Shown one piece after another: positions 1 through 11,719 of a stretch of DNA of 64,000 nt; positions within the stretch are counted from its first letter, which is position 1; the number at the start of each line of letters is the position of its first letter. The notes under the pieces are model-generated. The model worked only from the letters and a program-made list of their open reading frames with translations, was not told where the DNA came from and did not search any database. The translations under genes were made by a program, and so were the position numbers. This DNA is from Triatoma infestans (Eukaryota; Arthropoda; Insecta; Hemiptera; Reduviidae): NCBI GenBank assembly GCA_011037195.1, contig JAAEAF010003809.1, forward strand, positions 1-64,000. The letters run 5' to 3'.

Positions 1-848
1 TTCTCATAACATTATGAAGAAGCGTTTTTAGAGTAAACTCAAACTGAGGAAAAATCCTTGAGAAAAAACTTCCGGTCGAGAGATTTTGACTGATAACTTC
101 CTGCCGGATCCCCGGAAAATATTTACAGACCAGTTTCTAAAACACACTATTTCGAATTCAGAGGACCTCAAAACTTTAGATTTATAATGAAAATTCAAAT
201 TCTAAATTTTGATCGATCACACAGTAAGAAAAAATTTCAAAAGCATTGTAAGGAATTACTTCCGGTTAACCTACTCTGAATGTGAAGATGTCTAAAAGGC
301 TGTTGTGGAAATCGTTGGAGAATAATTGGCGAGTTAAAGAAAATCGTTGGAGGAAATCGCAAAAAATTGGAGAAAGAAGTCATTAAAGTAGGACGTCTGT
401 TGACGGATAATGATCGAAATCTTCATATTCCTCTCACTCAGACACTTAAACGGAATATCAATTTGAGCTTCCTGTGTTTTAGACCAATCTCCAATAACAT
501 TTTTATTGTAATACTTCCTTTTGCAGTATTAATACTACACACTTTGTTGGCAGAATTACTGCTGTTGGTGTGTTTATATAGAGTCCAAATTTGAACCACT
601 TGTTTTAACTGGAATTTGGAAATTTGCATATGATTATTTTGTGCTACATTTTTAAATATAAAAGATCCGCAGGAAATGTTAATGTCTTCCAGTTTTGAGA
701 GGAGTACATTTTATAAATTTGAACAAGAAAACTGAAGTGCATGTTGTTGTTGCGTGTGTTTTTATGTTTCTTTATCTTTTTTGCCCTTGGAAGACAAGGA
801 CTATCGTGGTATTTTTTTTTTTTTCACTCAACTTTGTGTTTGTTGTAG
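1..848. other. Left-edge intron of the coiled-coil gene, with CCGGAA-family fragments
   Basis: No exon is supported here. Positions about 60-230 resemble the dispersed CCGGAA family in reverse orientation (acttccggt, then the ggacctcaaaac and gaaaattcaaat blocks), and 255-370 holds a further fragment with an attacttccggttaacc motif. The stretch ends in a long pyrimidine run and ttgtag at 843-848, a good splice acceptor for the exon that follows. The host gene must therefore have earlier exons to the left of the window. Short open frames in this stretch show no family resemblance. Confidence 0.5.
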
Positions 849-1070
849 GAGCTGCAGAATGAGGTTGGTGCGTTACTGGAGTTCCGTGACGTTGTCATGG
901 AGACATTCCCCCAGTTGCGGGCAAAACTGCGCTGCGGTAGTCAAGGTGGAGGCGGTGCAGCTCCTGCCGCGTCTACCAGATGGGAACCGGGAATTAGGGT
1001 GAGAAGAAAACAAAGATGCACAGAACTGGATCAACCCCAACTTAGGTCTAGATCTAATTCAAGGTCTAAG
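849..1070 (+). CDS. Exon of coiled-coil scaffold-like protein (5'-most exon in window)
   Basis: This exon is open in phase 0 and encodes about 74 residues beginning ELQNEVGALLEFRDVV, a heptad-like coiled-coil stretch, followed by a Gly/Ala-rich linker and a basic Arg/Ser-rich end (RSRSNSRSK). The acceptor is a long pyrimidine tract plus ttgtag; the donor is AAG|gtaatg at 1071. A second in-frame donor, AGG|gtgaga at 999, would drop the last 24 residues and keep phase 0. The sequence is GC-richer than the flanking intron. It is not a start exon, because the open frame continues straight from the acceptor. The family is not recognised; a cytoskeletal or microtubule-associated scaffold is plausible, and a relative of the NCKAP5 type is only a weak guess. 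Confidence 0.72.
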
Positions 1071-1160
1071 GTAATGCATTTTTTAAATTTTAAAACTCTA
1101 CAAAAGAAATAATAAAATAAGTTTATTTGAAAACTAGTTCATATATTTATTTATTTTCAG

Positions 1161-1421
1161 GGAGGTGGCGGTGTAGGAAGTGCGTCATCAGTTGTACAAG
1201 ACTCTGGGTTTTGTACGGAAAGCAGTAAGAAAACTTCAGAACCGGAAGATGAACTGTGGTGTTTGTTAGAATTAATACAAAACAAAGGAACCCGGCTGAG
1301 GCTAGAGGTCGAAAGCCTCAAGGACAAATATGGTCGAAGTCGAAGTCTGGGCGAGTTGGGCGCTGCCATGCCGCCTGCCCAACTCGTCCAGGCAAACCAT
1401 GCTTATCAAGCTCTGCTTCAC
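1161..1421 (+). CDS. Exon of coiled-coil scaffold-like protein
   Basis: Acceptor ttattttcag ends at 1160 and donor CAC|gtaagc starts at 1422; the exon is 87 codons and phase 0 at both ends. It encodes a Gly-rich start, a Ser-rich motif (VVQDSGFCTESSKK) that looks like a conserved short linear motif or phosphosite cluster, then a predicted coiled coil (DELWCLLELIQNKGTRLRL) and SRSLGELG. The D-S-G-F-x-T-E-S pattern is like a phosphodegron or kinase-docking segment, but that is inference. The preceding intron is only 90 bp (or 162 bp if the alternative donor at 999 is used), which argues that the two exons belong together. Confidence 0.75.
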
Positions 1422-1504
1422 GTAAGCATCTCTGTCTGATAATCTATAACAGTAAACATTATGCTTAATTTTGATTGCTCAATCCATATTTTGTTTTTTC
1501 CTAG

Positions 1505-1903
1505 GAGAAAGAACTGCTCCTTGATCGTGTCACCGAAATGGAAGCGGAAAATCTAGCTCAGGCGGCTGAAACGACTGAACTAACCGCACGTTTAAATAGA
1601 TTAGCCGAAGAGAAGAAACGGTTAGAACTGTTACTTGGCCAAGGTTTGCCAGCTCCAGCGGGGAGTGGGGCCGGACCACCTGTCACCGGTACAGAAGTGA
1701 CCAGTAGTTTGGAGACTACACCGCTTTCTAATCAACACAATCTTCGTCTGGGCACTCTAGACGGTATAGTGAGCACTCCAACACAGAGGATACACTGTCC
1801 TAAAGGAGTCACACCGGACAAAGAGGTTACTGCTGCCATACTCAGGGAGACAAACGTGATAGAATTACAGAGGCATCTAATTACAACCACCCATGAAAAT
1901 CAA
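1505..1903 (+). CDS. Exon of coiled-coil scaffold-like protein (long coiled coil)
   Basis: The 133-codon exon lies between acceptor ttttttcctag (ends 1504) and donor CAA|gtaagc (1904), again phase 0. The first half is a strong coiled coil rich in Glu, Leu, Ala and Lys (EKELLLDRVTEMEAENLAQA and on to NRLAEEKKRLELLLG). A Gly/Ala/Pro/Thr linker follows, then a Thr/Ser segment (GIVSTPTQRIHCPKGVTPDK), and the coiled coil resumes at the end (RETNVIELQRHL). The ATG at 1538 is inside the coiled coil, so I treat it as internal and not as a start. The preceding intron is 83 bp. Confidence 0.78.
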
Positions 1904-4900
1904 GTAAGCTATTGAAGTTTCAAAGGTGCATTTATTCATGGAATTGCTAAAAATTGGACCAATCATTGGCAGCAATTCTATATAAATAGCACTGTATCTG
2001 TTTAACATTACTTACACTCCCGAGTCCTCAAGATCATTGAAGAAATCGGTTACTTCATTTCCCCTGAGAAGGATGCTTTCTGCGCAATTCCATATTTTAC
2101 AGGCCCCAGATTATTGGCTTTGTTTGATTGAACCAGTGGGGGGTATCGAGTGTACTTTATTTCAACACATTCTTTCCTCATTAAAAAAAATTAATAACAT
2201 TTAAAGTGATCACATTATTAACCAGATATAAAATACAATGCGTTCAGTTCTGTAAAATTGCATTATCTTCAAAACAAATTACAATACAATATCCTCTGAA
2301 GTTTCTTTTACTATGATAGAAAGAAGTTCTGTTAGCCAATAAGCGAATGTATTTTTTTATTTTTAAGAAAAGAAAGAAAATCAGTTTTCTTTCAGGATAA
2401 ATAATTCCAGGGTCGTCTTTTATGTTGTGTGCAAAAACGAGAGTTACATAAGCAACAAACAAAACAATTATGAAAAGAGATAGAATTTCATTTATTTATT
2501 TTTTTTTTTTAGACAAAATAAATTAATAATTTTCCTTCATGTGGTACTCAAATTGCATCAAGTTTATTTCTTTATATAACAACTTCTTATTTGTAACATA
2601 CAGTTCAATTTAGTACTAATTTCAACTAATCGATCTATGTGTATTAATATCGATATAAGTAGAATTAAAACTCTGTCCCTACATTATTTAGTTTCTTTTA
2701 TTACAACAGTATTTATCTCTTTTATTAAGAGCTGTCTCTTTTTATCAAAATATTAGAAAAATTGTCATCTATTGTTATCTATATGTCTGATTGGCATTTT
2801 GGTCTGCCGCAACCTGCTGAGTTCATGAGGAAGATGCTAGAAATTGCCCTGTCAATTCTTGCCTAAGCAAGAAAGCATTCTGACTTGACTTATCATAATA
2901 CACCAATATAGTATTGGTACTAATGAATAGAAGAAATGTCTAATTCGGTATTAGGCAAAGCTAAGTGTTGATATCGTTCGAGTATTGTGACCGCATGCTT
3001 TAATTGTACTCAAGCATCATTCTTAGATTGTTTATCCAAGAAATGGATGTAGTACATAAGGAGAAAAAGAAACAATGCTATGAGGAAAAAGTCCAGTATA
3101 GACTCTGTTCAGAAATATCCAGACCAACTGTTCTAGTAATAGGGGATTGGTAAACAAAGTTGTATTTTTCTTCAAGGCACCTTCAGATTTACTGATCTGA
3201 CACAGCCCAAAATAAAACGTTTTCGTTACTTTAAAAATACATATAAATTTCTGTAAATTAGCAATGCATCCAAATGCTAAGAAATAATTTCTTCCACATT
3301 ATGAGCATGAAGACGAACCCTATTCAATGTAGTGATTCCTCAGGTAGGCATGATGGGCCTTTAGTCAACTTTAACAGAATTACAGTTTCAATTTTAAAGG
3401 TATCCGACCATTGTGGCCCATCGTTTGTCATCAGCATCTTTAAGATTGTCACTTTAGTGTTCTGATTTGAAAATGTAGAGCTTACTGGAAAATCTTATGT
3501 CGCAGAACTAGAATCTTTTGGTGACACCACTTAACTGCTCCCAAAAATAGATAAAATTAAGATAATTTCTTAACGGTAAATTAAAGTTGTCATGAGTTGC
3601 TAGTTATTTTGCTGAAGATTTTTCATCCACCAGACGAGAAAAATGGGAAGGTGACGTGTTTCTCAATTTTGCGGAGACTTTTTTTGTGCTTTATGCTTCT
3701 TTTCACAAGGGGCCACTTTTTAGGATGTTGTGTAAATAGTGTTTAGAAGTGCGTATAATTACTCTTAATTATCTGGTATATTTTCTTAGAATGTGGGAGA
3801 TTAATCCCTATTTTTACGAATTGTACAAAAGAGAATGCTATGTTGTAAATGTGTTATAATTAATATAAATATAATGTTTTGCAATAATAACTCGTGTAAA
3901 CAATGTTTTATATTAATGATAACAATGGTTAAATAATTTTTTTCTACAACAGTGGCAATTAACCAAATAAAATCTATGGCTAAAGTTATAATTTTAATCT
4001 CTAAAGATAAAAAAAAACAGTATTGCCTTCTTTCAATTAAACAAATTCTAAAATTTGGATGAAATCACGATCATTTATCAAAGTAAAGTAGGAGTTTTGT
4101 AAATTAAACATAAAATTTTAAGAGAAGGCAAAGTTGAGTGGTTAGCGTACTGGACTCCACGCGGAGGACCTGGGTTCGAGTCCAGCTGTGCTGCTACCCT
4201 CAGATTTTTTCTTCCTAGGAGCCTCTATAGCTCACTATCCGGTGATGAACAGTGTTGTCTGTAACGAGAGAACACTGACCAGAGGTCGGCAGTGCACTGA
4301 GTTGAGTAGGCTTCGGGCGCCAATGACGACAGTAAAAAAAAAATTAAACTAATTTAACTATAAATTAAATATTAGAAGACATAATATAACTAATTTTGTT
4401 TAACTTTTACGTCATGTTCTAAAACCTTTCTGAAGGTAACCTTCCACTATTCAATGACAACAATGAGATTACCGTATGTGTCTTATCATTTTTATATCTT
4501 TCTTTTTGTTGTGTTTTATCTGTTACAGAGAAATTATAATATTTAATGAGAGTATAAAGACCTTTTACAAGTTTTGTTTAGCTGTCACACCATTGCTTGC
4601 ATGTGGGCAAACAGAACTCGAATATGTGAATACTTTACTCTTAATTTTTTTAAAACCATGAAATTAAGAAAACGCTTTGTTCACAAACTTGCAATCTTTA
4701 TTCTCTTAAATTTTAAAAGTGGACAGATGTGAATATTGACTGCTGGCCGATCGGAATGCTTAAAACGTTGTCAACATTGAATCGGGCACCGTATTATAAC
4801 TACCGTTCATGAATAAATTTAGATGATGATAATATAATTTTGTTTTGGCAAGAACTAGGCCATTGCTGGCACGCCATTGCCAGCGTGGAAATAATTTAAG

Positions 4901-5046
4901 TATTGTAAGAGCCAAAGTAATCCAAATTAGTCAGTCAACAATAAAAATGTATCTACTATAATGTAATACTTGTAAACGCCAAAATATTATCTTTAAATAC
5001 TCTATTTATCAGTTAAACAAATTTCATTTAATACTTTTGTTTACAG
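1904..5046 (+). other. Intron of the coiled-coil gene
   Basis: This 3.1-kb AT-rich stretch has a gtaagc donor and a gtttacag acceptor. It contains one SINE copy at 4126-4346. No other open frame has recognisable protein content. The remainder is unassigned intronic DNA with short homopolymer runs. Confidence 0.65.
4126..4346 (+). mobile_element. tRNA-derived SINE, copy A
   Basis: The head has an A-box-like block (gttgagtggttagcgtactg) and a B-box-like ggttcgagtcc, as in RNA polymerase III promoters. The body shared with seven other copies contains ttcttcctaggagcctcta, cagtgttgtctgtaacgaga, and ggcgccaatgac near the 3' end, which is followed by an A-rich tail. It sits in the sense orientation in an intron of the coiled-coil gene. 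Compared with the other copies it has point changes in the body, for example gatgaaca where they have gatggaca. Confidence 0.85.
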
Positions 5047-5145
5047 TTGATCCAAAGACGTTTTGAAAGAGTATCCAAATGTAAGGCAAATCTTTTACAA
5101 CAATTAGAGAAGTTTAAAGAGGAAAATGAAGATCTGAGGTTTCAG
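5047..5145 (+). CDS. Exon of coiled-coil scaffold-like protein (33-codon coiled-coil exon)
   Basis: The acceptor is ttgtttacag (ends 5046) and the donor CAG|gtgtgt (5146). The exon is exactly 33 codons and phase 0 at both ends. It encodes a basic then acidic heptad pattern (LIQRRFERVSKCKANLLQQL, then EKFKEENEDLRFQ) that continues the coiled coil from the previous exon and joins in register with LEEKSIELEGTRARIRLLEK in the next. That continuity across two introns is the best evidence that the exon is real despite its small size. Confidence 0.75.
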
Positions 5146-6279
5146 GTGTGTATAATAGTATAGAAAAGAAGGTAATTTTATTGCTGTATTGGACCTGCCA
5201 ATAATTTGACACTTCTGGTGAGCTAAGAACAGGCCTATGTTTCGCTCTCTACCGTGGATCTCACTTGTTTTTTGCAATATCATGAGTAAATTGGCTCTTG
5301 GGAATTTCACAAAACGTTTAATTGATTAGTTAAACCTAACTTTATAGCTTCTCTAAAATCCCTCAAAAAACTCGATCTTTCTGGAAAAATATTTCCAATA
5401 AAAGTGAAAGCCTCCAATATGTGTTTTACAACAGATTTAAAAGTAAATCGTTGGAAAACCTAGCAAATTGGAACAAAGGAAAAAAGTGGCATTTATAGTT
5501 ATTTTACCGAAACCGATATGTTGGAAGTTTTTGGAATGAATATCTGCCAGCAGGATGAGGAAGTAAAATCACTTCTTATTGCTTAAGAGAACAATAAAAA
5601 CAACATCACTTGGAAACGGATAGATCTTCCTGTACAAGTCATAAGGAAGTTATTAATTTCATATAGATGTTTGAGCAATCATTTAATTGTTTGAAACTGA
5701 TTAAATAGCAATGTTAGTGTTTTTTTATTTTTTGCATTAGCGTTTCGTCATACAGCCATTATTAATGTGAGAATTAGTAAGTTAATTTTCACGCCCACTT
5801 ATAAGTGTAAGAAAGAAGTATTGAGATGGTGATGACTATTTTTTCGTAATTGAGTTTTCATCAGAAATAATTTTTTTGTCATTAAGTTGCCCGCTGAAAA
5901 CAAAAAGAAAATGTTTTTAGCGAATTGTCGCGTGTGAACTAATTATCTCAAAAACAAAAAATTGTTGAAAGTTTCGGTTAAATTCCGCCAACGCTGGTCA
6001 GATTGCATGTTAGGTCAGTTTTTCGTGATTTTTTGCATATATCTAATTTCAAGCATACTTCGGAAAAATTGTGTCTCCCATGGTTTCTAGGAGAGCTGAG
6101 AGGTTTAGACTTGAATTCATCCCCACCATCTTATGGGATTTACATTTGTAAATATTCCACTTTTGCCTTCGGAACCATAAAAATTGCAATAAGAGAGACT
6201 CGTAAGAGTGTTTCTCACCATATTTTTTGTTTTTTATTATCACTCTGTCTTATTTGATGTTTTCGACATGTTATAACAG
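5146..6279 (+). other. Intron with CCGGAA-family fragment
   Basis: This intron has a gtgtgt donor and ttataacag acceptor. Positions about 5340-5480 match the dispersed family in reverse orientation (aaaaatatttccaataaaagtg and a degraded atcgttgga block). No coding content is recognised. Confidence 0.55.
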
Positions 6280-6819
6280 CTAGAAGAAAAAAGTATAGAA
6301 CTTGAAGGAACTCGAGCAAGAATACGCCTGCTGGAGAAGCAGACGAACACAGGTATAGCGCTGCAGACCACACCGCCACATCATATAACTGGAATAGCGA
6401 CACGACATTCCTCGTCCGGCGGTGAAACTGGTGCCAGCTGTGGGGAGGACAATTCTAGCACTGAATCGGCGCATGGTCATGGAGGCAGTAGTCCTAGACG
6501 TCGGCCACCATCCAGGATACCGTTGAAATCGTACACAGCACCTAAACCGCCTTCAGCACCGCCAAATTCTTTGCGTAGATCTTCACCACGGCCACCGCCT
6601 CCGCAACAACAACAGACGGCCGCCGGCGAAGGACGAACACCAACGCCGGCTGTACGCAAAGCGACCCCGAGAATGTCCACACCGTTACAAAGTAATATAC
6701 AACAACAATCTACTACTACTTCCACAACACTCGGTACTAATTCAACGGATGACTCCAAGGTACGCACCAACAAGTTCTCCATTCTATCGTTCCTGAGAAT
6801 GTCTGGACCAACTACGTAG
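6280..6819 (+). CDS. Penultimate or terminal exon of coiled-coil scaffold-like protein (Ser/Pro/Gln-rich tail)
   Basis: After acceptor ttataacag (ends 6279) the frame is open for 179 codons to TAG at 6817-6819. It starts with the last part of the coiled coil (LEEKSIELEGTRARIRLLEK), then a Thr/His/Ser/Gly-rich region, a basic proline-rich block (SSPRRRPPSRIPLKSYTAPK), PPPPQQQQ, and a Ser/Thr-rich run. Such tails are typical SH3- or microtubule-binding segments; that role is inferred. A donor-like AAG|gtacgc at 6760 would end the exon at 6759, in phase 0, and join it to 12130. If it is not used, the protein ends in 19 unique residues after SK. An AATAAA lies 258 bp after the stop. Confidence 0.75.
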   Translation, partial: LEEKSIELEGTRARIRLLEKQTNTGIALQTTPPHHITGIATRHSSSGGETGASCGEDNSSTESAHGHGGSSPRRRPPSRIPLKSYTAPKPPSAPPNSLRRSSPRPPPPQQQQTAAGEGRTPTPAVRKATPRMSTPLQSNIQQQSTTTSTTLGTNSTDDSKVRTNKFSILSFLRMSGPTT

Positions 6820-7076
6820 TGCGGGATACCAACCTTCAGAATTGTGCTCTTCTTCGTTCTTTAGTTTATTTTATTACTACTTTTGTTTTACAACAATACT
6901 GCAACAGACTTTTGGCTCTTGAAAAAAAAACAACAACCAAAAACTCACCATTTTACTTTATTTCTTTATTTATTTAAAAAAAATTATTTTTGAGCTTTTT
7001 AATTTATTTTTTTGGGGGCTTCGGCTACTTCTACTTGGTGGCGCCTCTAATTCAACCCCTTCTTAACCCCACCACC

Positions 7077-7082
7077 AATAAA
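7077..7082 (+). promoter_or_regulatory. Candidate poly(A) signal for the short isoform
   Basis: A canonical AATAAA follows the stop at 6819 by about 260 bp in a region of moderate GC that contrasts with the AT-rich intron beyond. It would serve a transcript that reads through the 6760 donor. In AT-rich DNA the motif is common by chance, so this is a weak call. Confidence 0.3.
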
Positions 7083-7846
7083 TCTCCTCAATAGTTGGAG
7101 CTGCAACGCACACTGTCTTTTTTTGTAAGTGGCATTTTATTTTGTTTGTTTTTTGTTTGTTTAAGTTTTTTGTTTTTGTTTTCTCAGTGCTTGTCATGTT
7201 TTTTTCCACTAACATATTCCTTTCTTAAAGTAATTATTATATAGAAATATCTATTCTAGAATCATGTGAACAAAATGTGATGAAAATAATAAAAAATATG
7301 ACAAGCATTTCAAAAAAGAAATTAATTTTATTTTCTTCGCTTAATGCCCAGTTCCAAAAATTTTCTTTTGTGGAATGTAACTAGTTCAATGAAGTTTACA
7401 TTTTTCTTAACTTTTCTTAATTTTGTCTAAATTTTCTTTATTTCTGTTCCTTGTTGACTATCAGTCATAAGTTTTTATAATGGTAGGAATTCTATTTATA
7501 TAATAGAAGCTCAAAAATAAGACGAACTCTTGAAATGTTAACTCATGGATATATTTCCAGGATTACTTAGTACCTGAACGTATAGGTGTAGTAATGACTA
7601 AGCGACAAGCGGTACCGGGTAGTGTTAGCTGAAGAAGCCAATTGTGTGTGATTAGAGAGAACTCGACTTGTTTCTGAGGTTGCTTGCTTTTTAATGCTTG
7701 TTTTGTAACACCCCATTAAAACTTGTGACTTGGTCTGTGTTTATTTGTTGGTTGTGTGAATATTTGATGTTGCTTGTACATAAAGGATTGATTCATATTA
7801 TTTTAATTCGAGTTTGTTACTTACAAACAGGTTGCCCAATTAGAGC

Positions 7847-8672
7847 GTTGCGAAATTGATTTAAAGTGCCAACATAAAATTTATTACAGCGTTTGTTCTT
7901 TACTAGAATTGTTTATTTTTTCCACTTCCAATTTTCATAAAGTCCCAACTATATTTAATTATATTTTCAAATATGTGCTAACGGAAGGGATTAGCTAAGT
8001 GGTTAGCGTACTGGACTCCCACGCGGAGGACCCGGGTTCGAGTCCAGCTGTGCTACTCTTAGATTTTTTCTTCCTAGGAGCCTCTACAGCTCACTACCGG
8101 TGATGGACAGTGTTGTCTGTAAGGAGAGAACACTGTCTGGAGGCCGTCAGTGCACTGAGTAGGCTCCGGGCGCCAATGACCATAGATGTTGGCGCGCCTT
8201 AAATTAAAAAAAGAAATAAAAAAATGTGCTAAAAAAAATTAGCTTTGTACTCTTAAAAGACATTTTTTTAAGAGAATACAACTCTTAAAAAACAGGTAAT
8301 TTTGCTAGATTCTAACTAAAAGTTATGAAATTATTCCATTACTTACTAATTCCTTAATTGTTGCTATGTTGTTATTAATTTTAATGTTGACAAAATATGC
8401 ACTCTTAGACTTCTAAAGAAAATATAAAAATGATTTTAATCAACAAAATAATAAATGTAATAAATGCTGTTTATATTTAGAGTCATAACTTCTTCAAAAG
8501 CCAAAACTCTCTCGAAAAATCCGTGTTGCCAAATAAGTGTAGCCGCTTAAAAGAATTTGTCCCCATTAATCGACTTCAGTTTAATTCACACTATTATCAT
8601 TTTTTCAATTCTTTTTGGTAGAATAATTTTACTCTTTTTACTTTTAATTATATAGCTGTGATATAGGGAGTT
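7847..8672 (+). repeat. Duplicated block, copy 1, interrupted by a SINE
   Basis: Both this block and 13640-14212 run in the same order through gatttaaagtgccaacat, a poly-purine/pyrimidine stretch, ctttgtactctta, gttgttattaattttaatgt, cagtttaattcacactatta and agctgtgatat. They differ by small indels and point changes. Copy 1 is longer only because a SINE (7985-8221) was inserted at the atgtgctaa site, which is duplicated on both sides. Without the SINE and one target copy the two blocks are nearly equal in length. Confidence 0.8.
7985..8221 (+). mobile_element. tRNA-derived SINE, copy B, with visible target-site duplication
   Basis: This is the best-preserved copy: an A-box-like head (gattagctaagtggttagcg), B-box ggttcgagtcc, body ttcttcctaggagcctctac, and an end ccgggcgccaatgaccatag followed by an A-rich tail. 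The flanks repeat atgtgcta (left about 7973-7981, right about 8224-8231). The unoccupied version of the same site is present at about 13766-13775, so the insertion is directly documented within this window. Confidence 0.9.
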
Positions 8673-10096
8673 TTCAACATTCTTGTTTTGCGTAATACAT
8701 ACCGCGAGTACGAGTCTTCAACTCGTTTCAAGACGCTGGCTAAACACTATCTTATACATCGCAATTGCTAAACAAAATTCTGTAGAAGTTGTAATAATCA
8801 TTTAGGACCCCACTTCTTTTCTAAATTTAATGTTCCCTACTTTTTCGCCTTTTTCATATTATCAAAACTCTCTTTTTTATTTTGTATTTTTGAAAAAATT
8901 AGATTTAGTTAGACAACCTAATGTTGATCTCTGTAAATTATTAAAAGCTACATAGTAGCTTTTGCTTTTTTAATCTTTTAAGAATGAAAAGGATACAAAT
9001 GCGCAGTTGTTTGTACCCTCGCCGTTGTCAGTGTTCTAAAATTATAACGTCATTTTTACTCTTTATCTGCAATATTTTGATTGATCAAAACTAAATCCCA
9101 CTTCACCGAATTGGACTAGAGAACTTCAAATTAAACATCGATATTGAGCTTCATTCCAAAGTGCAATTATTTTCGATTTATTTCCAAATTACCAGTGATA
9201 TGCACTAGAAACTTGTCAAATTGAGCGTTAGATAATGTAGAATCCATTTGAGGCATACACTCACAATGGAATGTCTACAAAACAGGAAGGTAGTCAGTGG
9301 CGTAATTGATTTTGGAGAGAGAGTGAGTGAGTGAGACTTTCCGTATTTTTACCAGGCCAGATATGACAGCACGGCGGAACTGGGAATCTAGTCTTTATTG
9401 GCGTGAAGATCGTGATCACCATGAAATGCCAGCCTCCAGCTAGTGACCCTAGGTTTCTATACGCTGCTGACTTTTGGTTAAATTGGGTTTTTAGACTAAT
9501 TCATTCAATGTCAGAATGTCAGGTTCGTCCATCATTCGATTGTAACTTGGATATACTAAACCGGAGGGGGGGGGGGATGCGGCAAGTGTTTCATGTCCAT
9601 CATCGCCTTTGTCAATATTCAAAAGTAATAAAATGTCTTTTTCCTTTTCTCTTGATTAGTGATGTTTTTCCATTATTTCCAAACAAAAGTGCTCTTAAAT
9701 TGGATTAGAGAAGCAGCCAATTTAGAAAAATCTATGTTTTTTCAGTGCTCGTGAAATACACAATCTGTCAGAGAAAGAAATGGTTCTAAAACCTAATTCT
9801 TTGTGATTTCCAGAGGGGTTTCCTTGCTAGTCAGGTTTGAGGTATTGTCTATTAGTTTATAAAACTGTAGAATATGCAGAGGAAGTAAATGTTATATGTT
9901 TGGGGGAAGGACTATTATCTAGTCTATGGGGGCATACTAACCCTTAGTAAATAGCAGATATCTCAGCTACGCACTTGGCAGTGCTATGTGTGAGTGTTAG
10001 GTGTTCAAGTGTTGGTTATAATACTGGGTTACCCTGCAGAACACCAGCATATCATTGATGGAAATGACTTTGAAGTTGATAATTTTGTTTTTTCTA

Positions 10097-10320
10097 AATT
10101 TAAGGCGCTTCAACATCTATGGTCATTAGCGCCCGGAGCCTTCTCAGTGCACTATCGGCCTCCGGATAGTGTTCTTTCGCTACAGACAACACTGTCCATC
10201 ACCGAACAGTAAGCTGTAGAGGCTCCTAGGAAGAAAAAAATCTAAGGGTAGCACTGGACTCGAGCCCGGGACCTCCGCGTGGGAGTCCAACGCGCTAACC
10301 ACTTAGCTACGCCCTCCCCT
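10097..10320 (-). mobile_element. tRNA-derived SINE, copy C
   Basis: Read on the minus strand it shows the same head (ttagcgcgttggactcccac), a B-box region changed to gctcgagtcc, ttcttcctaggagcctctac, and the 3' end ggcgctaatgaccatag. It lies antisense to the coiled-coil gene in its last intron. Confidence 0.85.
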
Positions 10321-11719
10321 GATAATCTTTCTTAATCGTAATTATAAACAATGTTATTTAGTTTAGAAAAACGAATGAATGTAAATTTCATTGAACTATT
10401 ATAAATAATAAAATGTCAAATTTTGATGAGAGCGGGCCCAAAGGAATTCCTTTATAAATATTATTTACGTTATTATTTAAAATTCTATTTTTTTTTTGTT
10501 TTTTTAAATATAAGACAGATGTTTAAGTATTAAAAAAAAAAAATAAGGCAGCTCCTTTTTTTGACTTCTGAAATTCAAAAGCTTCATTTTTCTCGGGTGT
10601 TGGAAAGCTTTTATTTCAGTTAAATGCATTTTAAATTTCTTTGCATGTTTTTTAAATTTTTGATTTAACCTTATTTATTTTATATTATTTTTCATTATTT
10701 ATTGACTAACATGGGTATGTGCATTGTATTCTGCTAGACTGATGAGAACCCCCCCAGCATGATTGAAGTTTGTCCTCTATTCTATTATTTTTGTTTTTTT
10801 TTCTATCACTATTTCTTATGTTTGTATTACAAATTTTTATTTAAATAAAAGAGAAAAGAACTACTTGTGCACTAAGTTTTCTAAACAAAACAAAATTCTA
10901 TTCTAATTTTAATTGACATAGAAATCAATTAAACTTATTTGTTTCCAGTCATTTGTGTGTGCTTAATCAGAGAAATACTTAAACATCTGTTCACAAACTG
11001 CTTTGGAATTAAGTAGCTGTGTTAGTATATTCTATTGAAGTTTGTTGCTAATTTTAAAATATATATAATGTGACTTACTGGTCTTCGTAAAGAATTTTTA
11101 CCAGTAAGTATTGACTAACATTTTAGAAAATTTAGTGCATTTTTTTAAAATATTTAAGTGTAGTTTAAGAGATATTTAAGTGCTCTTCATGGTAACAAAC
11201 CAGAATTTTAAATTATTATTACATTCAAATGAAGGAAACTAGCTTCCTTTTTCAGACGAGCAAAACAACATTGTCACTCATATTTTTGAAGCGTTGCTGG
11301 AGGTAAAGAAGGAGTTTGGCTATCCACTTTGACCCAGAAGACTTACTGTGGCTCCTCTGGTTGCCTCTCTTCAGCATTAAGCGATGTCCGTGTGAGTTAT
11401 GTGTTGTTATGTGACATTAGAAGTGGTTACTCCAAACAGGATTGATAAACTGAAGATAAGTTGTATCCGCAATGTTCGACAAACAGACTTGAGATTTTGA
11501 GCCTTTTTTTAGACTACTTTATCAAACTGCTGGCCGGTTTCGAATGTTCAGCCATTTTTAGTACCCCTCAAGTTTTCCAGCCTATAATCTCATGCACTGT
11601 TATATTGGATAATCACAAATTATACATAGCACCTGCAGGATAGTTGATGGTGCAACTTCCTGGTTTTACTTTCCTGGGTCTTACAAAACAAACATTAAAA
11701 CAACACTGCTGTGTTTTTC

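Noticed and set aside
6477..6782. Minus-strand frame opposite the proline-rich exon
   Set aside because: It is the shadow of the + strand exon, which has good splice sites and in-register coiled coil; the minus frame is Gly/Val/Cys low complexity.
9403..9708. 101-codon open frame in the last intron
   Set aside because: No family signature, runs through a G homopolymer, and lacks plausible splice links to the flanking exons.
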